Positions 9,422 through 20,646 of a stretch of DNA of 64,000 nt are shown here, piece after piece. The stretch is from positions 124,001-188,000 of the forward strand of contig JBAJFG010000451.1 in NCBI GenBank assembly GCA_037903475.1, written 5' to 3'. The stretch is from Ancylostoma caninum. Taxonomy: Eukaryota; Nematoda; Chromadorea; Rhabditida; Ancylostomatidae. Position 1 is the first letter of the stretch; each line of letters opens with the position of its first letter. Below the pieces are notes generated by a model. It had not been told where the DNA came from. It ran no database searches and was given only the letters and a program-made list of their open reading frames with translations. Position numbers and translations under genes: made by a program.

Positions 9422-12409
9422 ATGACAACAAATGGTTCTAAGATAAAAGCTACGGCGTCCACGGGAATCGACGAGCACTTTCGGAGCGCGGTTAGTGTGA
9501 AAAATATGCGAGGGTCCTCGATGTTTCTCGAACGGTGGCATCGGGGGGCAAGAATGCGAATCGTTAAGGATCACAACGTAGCCAAGACGCCGCGCATTGC
9601 GACTTTGAACGTTGGCACGTTGACAGGCCGTTCATGTGAACTGGCAGAAGCACTGGAGCGTCGTCGAATTGACTTGTGCGCAGTGCAAGAAACGAGATGG
9701 TCTGGTAGCAAGTCAAACGAGATAGGTCACGGCTTCAAAGTAGTCTACAACGGCAGTCCGAAGACCAGGAACGGTGTGGGTATAGTCGTCTCTCAATGCT
9801 TCCGTGACTCGATAGCCGAGGTGCAGCGTTTCGATGACCGCCTCATGAAGGTAGTCATCATCACCGCAAATCAACGCTTTCACTTCTTCTCGGCGTACGC
9901 ACCACAGACAGGCTGTTGTGACCAGGTCAAAGATGAATTCTGGATGCTGCTTGACGAGAAGACCGCGGAAGTACCACAAGAAGACACAATCGTCGTCGCA
10001 GGAGATCTAAATGGCCACGTAGGAGTGGCAAAGGACGGTTACAGATGCCATGGAGGCTTTGGTTACGGGACACGGAATGAAGATGGTGAGCGCATCCTAG
10101 AATATGCTGACTTCCACAACCTCGTCATAATCAATACAAAGTTTCGAAAGCGCCCTTCTCAACTCGTCTCCTTCTACAGTGGCAACGTGAAGAGCCAGAT
10201 CGACTTCGTTCTCGTACGACATCGCGATCAAAAACTAATTACCGATGCGAAGGTTGTGCCCTACGAGACCGTGGCCACGCAACATCGTCCGCTTATCTGC
10301 AGCATGAAAATCATGCCGCCAAGGTGGATGTGTGACGAACGGTGCGGACCGGCACGAATCAAGTGGTGGCGGTTGAAGGAGAAGGAAGCCACAGTAACTT
10401 CCGCCATCAAGTTGCCACCGGTCACAACCGTCGACGAGACCTGAAGGAACGCAACCCGAGCCACTGTAGAAGTGGCACGTTCAGAACTTGGCACGACTAA
10501 ACCAGGTCGCCGGAGAATTGACAGACTGGCGTGGCTATGGACGGATGAAGTAAAAGTGAAGGTGCGCGAAAAGAAACGTCTCTACCACGTATTCCTCGGA
10601 AACAAGACGAATGATAACTGGCAGAAGTATCTAGAAGCGAAGAAATCAGCAAAGAAGGCTGTGGCTGCCATGAAGGCAGAGCACTTCGACAATGTTAGCA
10701 AGAAGCTAGATGAGAAAGATGGCGGGGAACGCCTCATCTACCGACTGGCGAGGTCTCGCCAGCGGCAGACCGAAGACGTGGAACAGTTCTACGGAGTTAA
10801 CGACGAACACGGTCATCTCATATCAGACCGCAGGAAGGCAACGAAGAGGTGGTGTGACTACTTCGAGAAAATCTCCACGGAAGAATTCAGCCATCCACCC
10901 ATTCCACAATTACCGCCAACTTACGGTCCTATTCAACCGATCACCTTGGATGAAACCATGGCTGCGCTAAAGCGGATGAAACCAGGAAAAGGAACGGGTC
11001 CTGATGACGTAGCGGCGGAACTATGGTAGTCGAGACACTGGAACTCAGCTGAATGGCTGACGTCGTTCTTCAACCAGATCATCACAGAGAAGAAAACCCC
11101 TGTGGATTGGAAGAAGAGTACAACAATCCCGATCTGGAAGAGGGAAGGCAACCCTGCGGATTGCTCAAGCTATCAGCTAATACGTCTACTGTCTCACAGT
11201 ATGAAGATATTCGAACGCATCATCGACCGCCGAATACGCGACATTATCCGAGTTACCGCGAACCAGTGTGGATTCGTAGCCAACTGTGGAACTACGGACG
11301 CAATTCATGCGGCTCGACTGATGATCGAGAAACATCGAGAAAAGCAGAAGCCACTGCATCTAGCACTCCTCGATCTAGAGAAAGCCTTCGATCGCGTGCC
11401 ACATGAAGTCATCTGGTACGCGCTGCAATGGCACGGCATTCCAGGGGAGCTCATCGAGTGGGTTAGGATTCTCTACGCGGACCCAAGGAGTCGAGTGCAG
11501 GCGGCGGGCACGTCAGCGGAATTTCCCATCTCTGTAGGTGTACATCAAGGATCAGCCCTCTCACCGCTTCTCTTCATCGTCGTCATGGACGCTGTTACGA
11601 GAGACCTCCAGAAACCGATGCCATGGACTCTGCTGTACGCAGACGACGTCATGCTCGCATCTGATCAAAAGGAGGACCTTGAACGACAGACACAGGCCTG
11701 GAGCGAACGTCTAGCGCGGTTCGGTCTTCGGCTCAATGTCAAGAAGACTGAGTATATGACGACAGATATGAATGAGCCCGCCACCATTCAGGTTGACGGC
11801 AATGATCTTCCGAAAACCGACTACTTCAAGTACCTCGGCTCAACACTCTCAGCCGATGGCAGCCTAGCCCATGAAGTCGTCAGTCGCGTCAACGCTGCAT
11901 GGCTGAAGTGGCGCTCAATGACGGGAGTGCTGTGCGACAAGAAGATCCCGGATCGCTTCAAGTCGAAGGTGTATCGAGCAGTTGTTAGGCCCGTCGCACT
12001 GTATGGTGCAGAATGCTGGCCGGCCACCAAGGAAGTGGAACGCCGCCTGGGTGTGATGGAGATGAAGATGCTACGATGGATGGCTGGCATCACGCGTGTG
12101 GACCGCATACGCAATGAAAAGATCCGAGAGCGGTTCGGCATCGCCACGATTGCTGACAAGCTCCGCGAAACTCGTCTGAGATGGTACGGCCACGTACTGC
12201 GCGCCAACAAAGACACCGTCTGCAAAGTAGGCCTTGATCTGGAAGTACCAGGAAAGCGACCAAAAGGACGGCCGAAGCAACGGTGGCTGGACACACTGCG
12301 CGCGGATCTGAAGCATGTGGGCGCTCACCCAGACCAGGCTCACGATAGAGCTAAATGGCGTCAGAAGATCAGAAAAGCGGACCCCGCCAACGAACGGGAC
12401 AAACGCTAA
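9422..12409 (+). pseudogene. RTE-like endonuclease/reverse transcriptase, two nonsense codons
   Basis: A single frame of about 995 codons is interrupted only by TGA at 10442-10444 and TAG at 11027-11029; no frameshift is needed. The N-terminal third has AP-endonuclease signatures: TLNVGTL, VQETRW, FFSAYAPQ, VVAGDLNGHVG with the catalytic Asp, SQIDFVLV, and QHRPLICS with the catalytic His. The central part has reverse-transcriptase blocks: RMKPGKGTGPDDV, PIWKREGNPADC, LLDLEKAFDRVPHE, GVHQGSALSPLLF and LLYADDVMLA with the catalytic YADD box. The C-terminal part has YLGSTLSADGS and RLRWYGHVLR, common in RTE-type proteins and in 'craniofacial development protein 2-like' database entries. The product would nick DNA and copy element RNA at the target. 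In this copy it cannot be made full length without readthrough. Confidence 0.88.
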
Positions 12410-12420
12410 AGAAGAAGAAG

Positions 12421-12437
12421 AGAGGTTTTAAAGTTTG
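12421..12437. repeat. Right target-site duplication of the RTE-like element
   Basis: This is an exact copy of the 17 bases at 9247-9263 and follows directly after the GAAGAAGAAG tail. Confidence 0.9.
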
Positions 12438-12638
12438 AAAGTGAAGTGAGATAAGCGAAATCGACCAATAACACATGTGAGATGTCGCCCACAGGGAACG
12501 CCAGTTTGTGGAAAACTAGGGTTACTTAGACCTCGTACTGAGGTTCTCTGACAGAAAATCAGCAAATGCTTTTCAAAAAATCCATAGAGGGCGATCAGAG
12601 TTTCAATTTTCTAGACCTTCATATGTTTTTTGATGCTT

Positions 12639-12687
12639 GATGGGAAATCGATGGGAAATTTGGCGAATTTCCCATCGATTTCCCATC
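12639..12687. repeat. Perfect 22-bp hairpin in the foldback arm
   Basis: GATGGGAAATCGATGGGAAA plus two bases is followed by a 5-base loop TGGCG and the exact reverse complement. The block GATGGGAAAT is itself repeated in each arm and again near 12989 and 13036. Confidence 0.8.
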
Positions 12688-13432
12688 TAAATTGCGGGAA
12701 AACGAGCGAAAGTGGGGCCAGATTCTGTACTCAAGTGGGAAATTCCCTCAACTGAAACACATTAAAGAGAAGTTTTCGTGATATCTGCAAAATGCTTCTC
12801 TGTGATTTGCCAAACAGATTTACTCCATTTTCACCATCTGTTCAAATTGCGAGATTTTCACTTCTTCAACTCCCATGAAAAGAGTTTGCCTTTTACCGAA
12901 ATTTCACTACCTTCACGTAATAGAGCTCCAAGCATTGATTCTTCATCCCCATTATCGCACCCCAATAATTGCTCCTGCTTGCGTGAGTTAGATGGGAAAT
13001 TTCCTCTCGGAGACCCGAAAATTTGAAAAATTTCCCATCGAGCTCCCAAAAGCATATGAAGTTCTGGAAAATTGAAACTATGGCAAAGGGTAGAGCTGAT
13101 CATCCTCCATGGACATGCAGAAAAGCGTTTGCTGATTTCGAGTCAGAAGACTTCAGCACGAGGTCTAAGTCTCCCTATTTTTCCACGTTCTGACTGGCCC
13201 TGCAGACGAATCCTCGCATGTGCAATCGATTGATCTCACTACCCACACTCTATTTTTCAAACATATCCACCCTCTTTACTGCACATTTGATCCTGAAGTG
13301 ATTCCGACCCGTGCAAAAATTTATGGAAGGCGCCGGGGATTGAACCTGTGAGTGCGCTGAAGCGGAATTCTCTCATGCGCTGCCAACCAGTCCTACTTTA
13401 ACTCGATATGACGTGATCATTCTTGGGCGGAA

Positions 13433-14870
13433 CGTCATTTGTCATGTCATAAAACAATCATGAATTTACATTTAATGGTCAAGCCACCCCTCTACGCTCC
13501 CCACCCACACCTCTCCGATACGATCCCCCTTCCTTCCCAGCCCCCTCCCAAACGACCCCCTCATTGGAAATTCTCATCGGACGCTTGACCCTGAACATAA
13601 TGTCTATCTCAGGCACTTGAACGGGGTTGGCCCTCATCAAAAACCGGGAAAGCCGAAGCACCTTAGTTGGCCTGGCCGGTGTTATGAATACGGCCTGACC
13701 GGTGCATTTCCGCGGCTTGCAGCCAATGGGTAGCCGGCCTGCCCGGTAAACCGCTAACTGCACCGCAGGGATCCTCCTTTACACATTGCACACTTTTCCA
13801 ATTAAAAAGCTTAACAAACCAGCTAGTATCGGTGATATTTTATTCCTTCATCATTCCACATAATCATATTTTACATTTGTTCTATTTTATGCAGCATTTG
13901 TCATTGGCATCTTGATTCATCTTCTTGTGAAAGCACTCTTCCATTTCAAATCTCTTCGGAAAACTTTCACAATCAAATTCTCAGTGTAGCATTGGCCTGC
14001 TTCAAACATTAGTAACAACCTACAGGGGAACATAAGTAAAAACCACTGCAGTTCCTGGGGAGGCTGCGAGTACTACCTTTCGTAAACTTACTGTACACAC
14101 ACAAATATTCTTGTGCTGCTTGATTTTCACCGTTTCGAGTCAATCACAGTTTCTTTCAGATTTCTAATGGAGCTGGTGGCGCTAGCAAGTCGAAGTTAAA
14201 GTCGTGAAGAGACTATTCTTGAAACAATCTTCAGCTTATAGATCAAACAGCAAATGACGTAAAGGTAGTCGACATGATACCATAATAACTCAAAGAAGAC
14301 ACCATGGTTAAACGAACATAAAAATTACACTTCATAATACTGCAGAAGATCTTACACCAGACGTCCACCCTACAATAGAAGGTAAAAGACGAAAATAAAG
14401 TTATGGATGGAAAATCCCATGTTATTGCTAGTGGCTATCACTTGTGAATCAGTTTGACGGCCTGTCCGATGCTATAGTTGTATGGGCGCCTGCCCAGTAT
14501 GCGCACGTTCAATGACCCGGGCCTGCCCGGTGGCGTAAAAGTAAAGGCCGGGGCCTGCCCGGTACCTCGGAACAGGCCCCGGCACGAGGTCTTCCCCGCG
14601 CCAAAATCAAAACGAAGCCCCCTTTGAAAAACCAAAATTTTACAAAGCCCCCTTTGAACATGCAAACGAAAGGAAAACGTTAACCCACTCTAGAAATAGG
14701 AGTTCCGGGGAACAGCTCATGGTGGGGCACGAGTTCATAGTGCAAACTACAATCCGAGGAACGTAAAGGCACAACATTCTGATTCTGAAGCAAAAAATTG
14801 AAAAAGGCATAGATTTGAAGAAAAAACCTTCAATCCGAAAAGGAACGGTTTAAAAAGTTGGGCAGACCAA
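13433..14870. other. No supported gene; spaced GGCCTGNCCGGT motifs
   Basis: No credible coding region is present. Short GC-rich motifs of the form GGCCTG-N-CCGGT recur near 13669, 13691, 13735, 14520 and 14552 within otherwise AT-rich DNA. Confidence 0.5.
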
Positions 14871-15302
14871 AGGGCAATTTATCCTAGATGCGTGCGTTTG
14901 ACGCGCGTGCGTCTATATGATGAAGGATAGGGCCAGTCGCATCGCTGGCGCGGCTCAGGGGCACGCGTTTAGATGCTATTACGGTTGATGAGCGTCAAAG
15001 CTGACGCGTCGGCCTGAAATTTCACGAAGTTTTCGCGATGTGTCGATGCGGCTAAGATTAGAACGCAGTTCGCGGCAAAACCAGGAACATTCGCATCCTG
15101 CCGCGCATTCTCTTCTCCTCTTCGTTTTGCATTTGCATCGCCACGTCAAATTTGACACGCATCAACCATAAATACCGCCTTACGGCCTCGAGGCGGCCGT
15201 ACATTCTTTTCATTGAGGATGGACATGCCGAACGGTCCTCATGGACGATCCTTCGCAAGTTGATGCGTGCGTCTGACGCACACAGCTGGTGTAAATTACC
15301 CT
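14871..15302. mobile_element. MITE family T, copy 3
   Basis: The element begins AGGGCAATTTATCCTAGATG and ends GTGTAAATTACCCT, inverted matches of each other and of the 238-bp copy at 2513. It is about 430 bp long, with an internal stretch lacking in copy 1. The bases on either side do not form a clear duplication. Confidence 0.7.
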
Positions 15303-15411
15303 ATAAACGATGATGGAAGGAAATGGAACGGTCACTGGAACGTGTGAGGATGAACAGGTGATTCTTGTTACAAGGGAGAACGCGTTGAAACTAGTCCGCT
15401 GCGTCGTTCGA

Positions 15412-16131
15412 TTGGAGCACATATTCTACAGGCTTGGACTCCGTAGGATTCCAAGGATTCCTGCGCAGTGTAAACGCAACGGAATGATTTGATATCTTCA
15501 GTAACAAAAGAACTAAAGGGGTTCTACAAGTGTTCACTGCGAAAGCCCGAAAATTATGTGAAATAAAAAAGTGTATGCTCATTATGTATTTTGAACGCCA
15601 AATTACCTCAAGTTAGCAACATTCCGAGAACTCCTATGAATTCCATACTTCATGGATCGAATCCATCAGGTGCTTGAATGATAAAGCGGACCTTGAAGAA
15701 AAAGTGCATGCTGCAAAAGCCCAAAAATTATGTGAAATAAAAAGTGTATGCTCAGTAAGTGACTTAGGTCGCCCTGGGCGACCTGGGGGGCGACCTGAGG
15801 TCTCCCTCACATATATTCTTTGCGTCGTACATCGGTTGTGGGAATACTGAGCATACAGTTGTAGTCCCCCCTTAGTTCTCCCCAAATTCCAATTTTCAAG
15901 TCCATTCATAAAGTCTGGACTTCGCAGCAGCTCCACGAAATTTCCGGAAAAGGGTTTTTCGCGTATATCTTTCGTGCGGTACATAAGTTTTGATCGTCCG
16001 TTCAAACAGCTGTAGTGTTCCCTTAGTTCTTTTGTTAGTGAAGATATCATGTCATTTGGTTGCGTTTAGACTGCGCAGGAATTCTTAAATCCTACGGTGT
16101 ATGTAGAATATGTGCTCCCAATCGGAATACT
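15412..16131. mobile_element. Foldback/TIR element with about 110-bp arms
   Basis: The left arm (15412-15520) and right arm (16021-16131) match in inverted orientation, with shared blocks GGAGCACATATTCTACA, CCGTAGGATT, TTCCTGCGCAGT, TAAACGCAAC, GATATCTTCA and AACAAAAGAACTAA. An internal direct repeat (AAAATTATGTGAAATAAAAA near 15550 and 15725) lies between the arms. The minus-strand open frame at 15634-16050 runs through this repeat and has no recognisable domain. Confidence 0.65.
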
Positions 16132-16155
16132 TGGACCGGACAGTCGCCTGGCCGC

Positions 16156-16506
16156 TCAAAGAGCGAACAGCCTCGTTGCAAGCCATTTTTCGGCATCGGT
16201 CGTCCCTGTTGCGCCGCTCAAAGCACGAGCAGCCTCTCCACGCTCAATGATGAGGTCACTTAACTTGTTTAATGCCTCTACGTCGCCTAATGAAGTGATG
16301 CTTCCCTTAGAAGTAACAAACGCAATTTTTTCCAGTACGAAGCCCCCTTTGCTTTTCGGCCCTTCTACGAAGCCCAGCTTGCCCCCGGGGAGACCTGTGC
16401 TGGGGCCTACCTCGAAATTGCTGTCGGCCTGGCAGGTGAAAGTGTCTGAGATGGCAACATCTCCTCCAACAGAACCTGTGTGCAGTTCGTTTATGTGAGA
16501 GGGCAT
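16156..16506 (-). CDS. Hypothetical protein, weak candidate
   Basis: A 116-codon minus-strand frame starts at ATG 16506. The predicted product is rich in Gly, Ser and Ala in its first half (for example KLGFVEGPKSKGGFVLEK) and has an amphipathic stretch VEALNKLSDLIIERGEAARAL in the second half (residues about 75-95). No signal peptide, membrane segment or known domain is apparent. It abuts the right arm of the foldback element at 15412-16131, so it could be cargo, an exon of a larger gene, or chance. Composition is more protein-like than in neighbouring open frames, which is the only reason to list it. Confidence 0.25.
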   Translation of the reverse strand: MPSHINELHTGSVGGDVAISDTFTCQADSNFEVGPSTGLPGGKLGFVEGPKSKGGFVLEKIAFVTSKGSITSLGDVEALNKLSDLIIERGEAARALSGATGTTDAEKWLATRLFAL

Positions 16507-17704
16507 TTATAATTGGGACTAATACATCAAATGGGGGCGGATTTTACTTATCTTCTGATGTCACACGGGTAAAACAAATAAGAGTGCCGAGTGAATGAAT
16601 AAATTAATGAATGGATAAATAATTAAACAATTCGGAGAAACATTTAGGAAGCACTATCCCGCCTTCTTTGCATAAGAATCCTGTAGGAAAATCATCATGA
16701 TCATGAGCAAATTGGCTTGTTATGAGGTTGTAACATAATTTTACGCTGTTTTTAAATTTTCGACGCAAAAATTCTATAGAAAATCATGAGAAAACAGTTA
16801 CCAATCAGAATACGGATCTCAACACTCGCTGGTCTTTTTCCGTTAGCAGTTCGACTCCTCTGCTTCAAAAATTCGTGGACTGCAAGGCAAAAAATCGAAT
16901 CTGGCAGTGATAGAGGTCACTGACTCTGGAAAATCGGCTCTGGCTCAACAGACATTCGAGTGATCGGATAACCGGCGTATGGTCAGAGCGAGATTTATGC
17001 TATTGAAAATTCCTCTGCGAGCTATTCGCCCTTCCGGAGAGTTCGACCAACAAAATTGAGGCGCCGTCGGCAGTCTGGCAAAATGGTGCGATTTCGACAG
17101 AGCGAATGGAACTTGTCCCAAAATTCCACCGATCAGTGTCCGCAAATATTTGATGTTTGTAGCAACAGGGGAAGGAATCCCACTTCAGTTCGCTTCAACT
17201 CCTGAGAGAAAAACGGCATGATCAAAATTTTGTGTTACCAAGTTTGGTCTGAGACCGCTCGACAATAAAATGGAGAGAGAAAGTATCCGAGTAAAAATAA
17301 AAATTGCCTCAAGATTATTCCACCAAAATTTGGTTAGTCCCTTCAACGCTGTGGTAAAATTATTACTCGTGCAAATGGACTCACCAAATTTGAATACTTG
17401 AACGGTTCACTCCAAATTTAATTACATCTTCAAAATAAGACACAAAATCGGCCCAGAAGGTTTGCATGATCATGCGCTTCAAAACCATATCCAGACGTGC
17501 GTTTAATCTGATTCGTTTTCATTTATTAGAAACCTTTGAAAATGCCTATGCGAAAACAGCGGAAACTTATGTTACAACCTAATAGATGACCATGAAATCA
17601 ATGAGTATGAAAATCACGTTAATTTCTCACGGTAACGCTATATTGTAGGCTCACGGTAAGTTCGTATATGATTGAAAGGGTGCCTCACAGAACTTTCTGT
17701 AAAT

Positions 17705-17780
17705 GTCAAAAAACGTGACACAGTCTGAAATGACACCATCGTTTTGTGGTGTCATTTCAGAAGCTGTCACGATTGTTGAC
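17705..17780. other. 76-nt miRNA-precursor-like hairpin
   Basis: The arms pair as GTCAA, a 4x4 internal loop, CGTGACA, a 4x4 internal loop, then a perfect 14-bp stem CTGAAATGACACCA/TGGTGTCATTTCAG closing an 8-base loop TCGTTTTG. Length, symmetric internal loops and loop size resemble an animal pre-miRNA, but a small MITE could look the same. No expression evidence is available from sequence. Confidence 0.4.
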
Positions 17781-19099
17781 ATAATTTCGTCTGCCGCTGC
17801 CATTTCCTGCCCAAATTGACATTTTCTTCCAATTTCCTACAGTAACCGGATTGAACTTGAGCAGGTCGCGTTACTGTACAATGTAGCACATCCAATTGTG
17901 TACCCGGCGTGGAGTTTTCGTCGTTTTGGGGCCCGCAAACAGCCAGGAACTTCAAAATGAGGTTATTGGAAAATAATGCTCAGTCCAATTTTTGAAAAAT
18001 AAAGGTTCAAAAAATAGTCGAAAAAAATTAGCAATGGAATTTTGTTAATTTTTTCTGCGTTCTCTTCTAATATTTCCAGTTCTAATGAATCAAATAACAC
18101 AGATGTGCAAAAGGTACTTCGGAAAAAGTTCTGCGTGATACTATACTTATTGTATGAATTTATGTTCAAACCCAAGTCGAAAAATTTCTTCAAGGTTTTG
18201 ATGGCGGGAGCCGAAAACGGCGGCAAACGAGCAACCAAAACCATGACATTATTTCAGGAAACGATAGCTCCATTGCAATCCAATCCTCGTCCTGTAGTTA
18301 TCCTATATCCTTCACGAGCGTACAGCTCAACAGAGAAGATCATCTCCCCTGTAGTGAAATCAAAAACCGGAAACGTGGCCGCGATGTTGCTTGAGAACAT
18401 TCGAATTGTGAGAAAATCGCCGCCTGTTCTGGTCCTCCACCAGGTGGTGATGACGCGACTTAACGGTCATCATCACTGTTTGCTGTGCTTTTCCTGTTAG
18501 CACACCCACTAGGGAGTGTGCGCGCGCCGAGAACACCTGATTCAGACCACATAGTCAACTGGAGCATGTTTGTAGAGGAGACAATACGTCGTGAGATCAT
18601 GGCATGCTATAAAGCTCACATTCAGAACGGGTTCGCAGCATTCTGCTCACTTCATAGGCTCTTCCGGATGCCAAGGACCATGCTTTCTTTTTTCTTTTCT
18701 ACCTTAAATGGCAGAATATTGCGTTTTGAGTAATAGCTGGCACACCTCCGGACTTCCCTACCAAGGAACTTCTATATTAACACCTTTATGAAGTAAGCGA
18801 TTCGATCCTGAGGTGACAACTATGGGAGCTTCTTTTTTTTCAAAAATTGCGAGCGATGGTGAAAAAACTTTCTATTCTTTCTTATAAAACACCTAAACTT
18901 ACTAAAGTGTTGCGATCGATTCACTACCTACCACGATATTTTTGACAGCTCAGGATAGAAAAACAGTGCTGTCAATCATTTTTTCCTCACAGAAAACCGC
19001 CTATCTGGTAGGTTGCACCGCATCACTTACGCGGCGCAGAGAACCAGTTGGTGTTGTGGTCTTGCTTATGTATTCCACCGTTTTTCTCTACCTAACGTG

Positions 19100-19358
19100 C
19101 AGTGGCGGACGCAGAAAGTGGGCGGGAGGGTGGGAAAAAAGTGGTTTCTCCGCCGTTTTGGGGCCCAGGCGGAAAATAAAATTAATAAAAATATTAATTA
19201 TGATGAAAAATAATTAATCGAACTTATATTAAAAATAATATTAAAAATAAGCAAGTAAAAATAAACTAACACAAGATTTTCATACGTATTGTAAGGTAAT
19301 TTCAAAAATTTGCCGACCCATTCTCGGGGGGAAGGGGGGGGGGGGCAAGTCCGCCACT
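19100..19358. mobile_element. Short TIR element with CAGTGGCGGAC ends
   Basis: CAGTGGCGGAC at 19100 is mirrored by GTCCGCCACTA ending at about 19358. The interior is AT-rich and followed by a G-run near 19325-19345. The terminus shares CAGTGGCGG with the 1.6-kb element at 28987-30570, suggesting one superfamily. It has no coding capacity. Confidence 0.6.
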
Positions 19359-20636
19359 ACTACCTTGGTTTGGTTCCGAAAAACATGAGCAAAACATCGA
19401 TACCGGCAACGCTTGACAACCACGGCTCACATCCCATCCGATTTGCAGCGCTGCGTAATAAATCAGTAAATCAAATAGGAACTCTGTGTGGTGTAAAAAT
19501 TATTGACCTTTACTGCAAGAAAGATTTTTCTTTCTAAAACCTACCATGACTCGGTGTTCTTGTTCATATGCCCAAAATGCAAGGATTCGAAAACGACCTT
19601 CGCTACGACGCAGCGTTCGAAACAAAAATGGAATTGTCCATATGTATTTCACCCCACCCCCTTTCCTGGCGATTGCTCTAGGAATCGAAAAACCATTTAG
19701 ATTCCGAAGTGTGCTGCCCGCGAACCAGTACCCATCAGCATGCGATCGGACACCTGCCCCGCCGATAACCCGGTGGCTTCTCCCTCTCTTGCTATTGGAG
19801 ATGTGGCCGAAAAGTATGGGTCGGCGATTTCACGCATGACGTCTATGGCACGCGTGCCGCACGCAACGATCGTCTGAGTATGTGCATGCTGTCGCTATTT
19901 GTTTTATTTTCAGTTCCTGCAAAGAAATTTGGCTGTTGGTAGAGAACAATTGATATCACTATTTTCAAACATAACTGCCTGGAAAATCAATTTCACATTC
20001 AACAAAGAAGCTAGCAAATGTATTTAGCTACGTTCTGCTGATGTTCTCACTTGGAAAGAAGCGTTAATTCTATTAGGAGCAAGCGCATACTCGACGGCGC
20101 GGGAATTCTTGAGAAATGAATCCGACGGAAGCTAAAGTGAATTTCGTACCGGAAGCAGATTGTTATACTAAGTGTTGTGGTAAGGAACCGCTCGCACTCG
20201 TCAGCACACCTCTTTCTTAGTTGAAGAAGCTTACAAATTGAAGCATTCGTTGGTGTTACGTAGTGGTATTTTCGCTCCATCCACCGAGCACATAGTCCAG
20301 CTGCTGTGTTTCACGCATGCTCTCATTTTTTCGAAAACTCATAGCTTTCTATGAGGTCAAACTGGCACATGTGAGAAGGTGTCTGAAGGCTTTCCTTCAA
20401 TCCTGCTTTCTCAGGATTGAAACAGTCACCTATGTAACTGAAAAAAATCACATATTGGTTTCTACCGCGTTTTTTCGTGAATTGGTCCTTATTTCATTCA
20501 CATCGGTTGTTAAGATATAGTTATCGGAAACTATAAACAGTGATACTTACAGGAAAAATTTGTTACTCATGGTTGGGTGTTTGTATGCATATTTGAACCT
20601 TCCCGGAAACCTGCATCGAATGTGAATCTCAAATTC

Positions 20637-20646
20637 TTTTTTCTAG
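20637..20646 (+). promoter_or_regulatory. Possible trans-splice acceptor before the cysteine-rich gene
   Basis: A pyrimidine run ending TTTTTTCTAG abuts the ATG at 20647 with no intervening base. Acceptors directly upstream of a start codon are the usual place for spliced-leader addition in nematodes. Confidence 0.4.

Larger units (their letters stand above)
9264..12420 (+). mobile_element. RTE-like non-LTR retrotransposon, near full length
   Basis: The 3157-bp element lies between perfect 17-bp duplications and ends in GAAGAAGAAG, a short tandem-repeat tail of the type RTE-clade elements have instead of poly(A). One plus-strand reading frame covers 9422-12409 and encodes an AP-type endonuclease followed by a reverse transcriptase. 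The first ~90 bases form a degraded tRNA-Leu-like sequence. The insertion landed in the left arm of a foldback element; the other arm keeps the equivalent uninterrupted site, confirming the boundaries. It is one of the younger insertions here, judged by the perfect target duplication. Confidence 0.9.
9090..13432. mobile_element. Large foldback element split by a retrotransposon insertion
   Basis: The left arm (about 9090-9263 continuing at 12438-12690) matches the right arm (about 12985-13432) in inverted orientation. Aligned landmarks in arm order are GATCATGTCAT/GATCACGTCAT, AGGACTG, TTTGGCAG/GTTGGCAG, GCACGGGTTGG/GCACGGGTCGG, AGTAAAGAGG, TTTGAAA, CACATGTGAG/CACATGCGAG, ACTTAGACCTCGT and TTTCAATTTTC. 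Without the 3157-bp insertion the element would be about 1.2 kb. No transposase is encoded. The arms contain a tRNA-like segment with a B-box-like GATTCGATTCCC (left) or GGTTCAATCCCC (right). Alternatively these are two inverted SINE-like copies that came together. Outer limits are uncertain by tens of bases. Confidence 0.65.
16507..20636. other. Long gene-poor stretch
   Basis: No gene is supported over about 4.1 kb. A plus-strand frame of 152 codons at 18042-18500 has no recognisable motif. The stretch includes an inverted repeat pair (16724-16755 with 17551-17581, sharing GGTTGTAACATAA and CGCTGTTTT), a 76-nt hairpin at 17705-17780, and a short TIR element at 19100-19358. Confidence 0.5.

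Noticed and set aside
17705..17780. Rho-independent-type terminator
   Set aside because: The surrounding sequence is eukaryotic and the hairpin lacks a T-run and an upstream gene.
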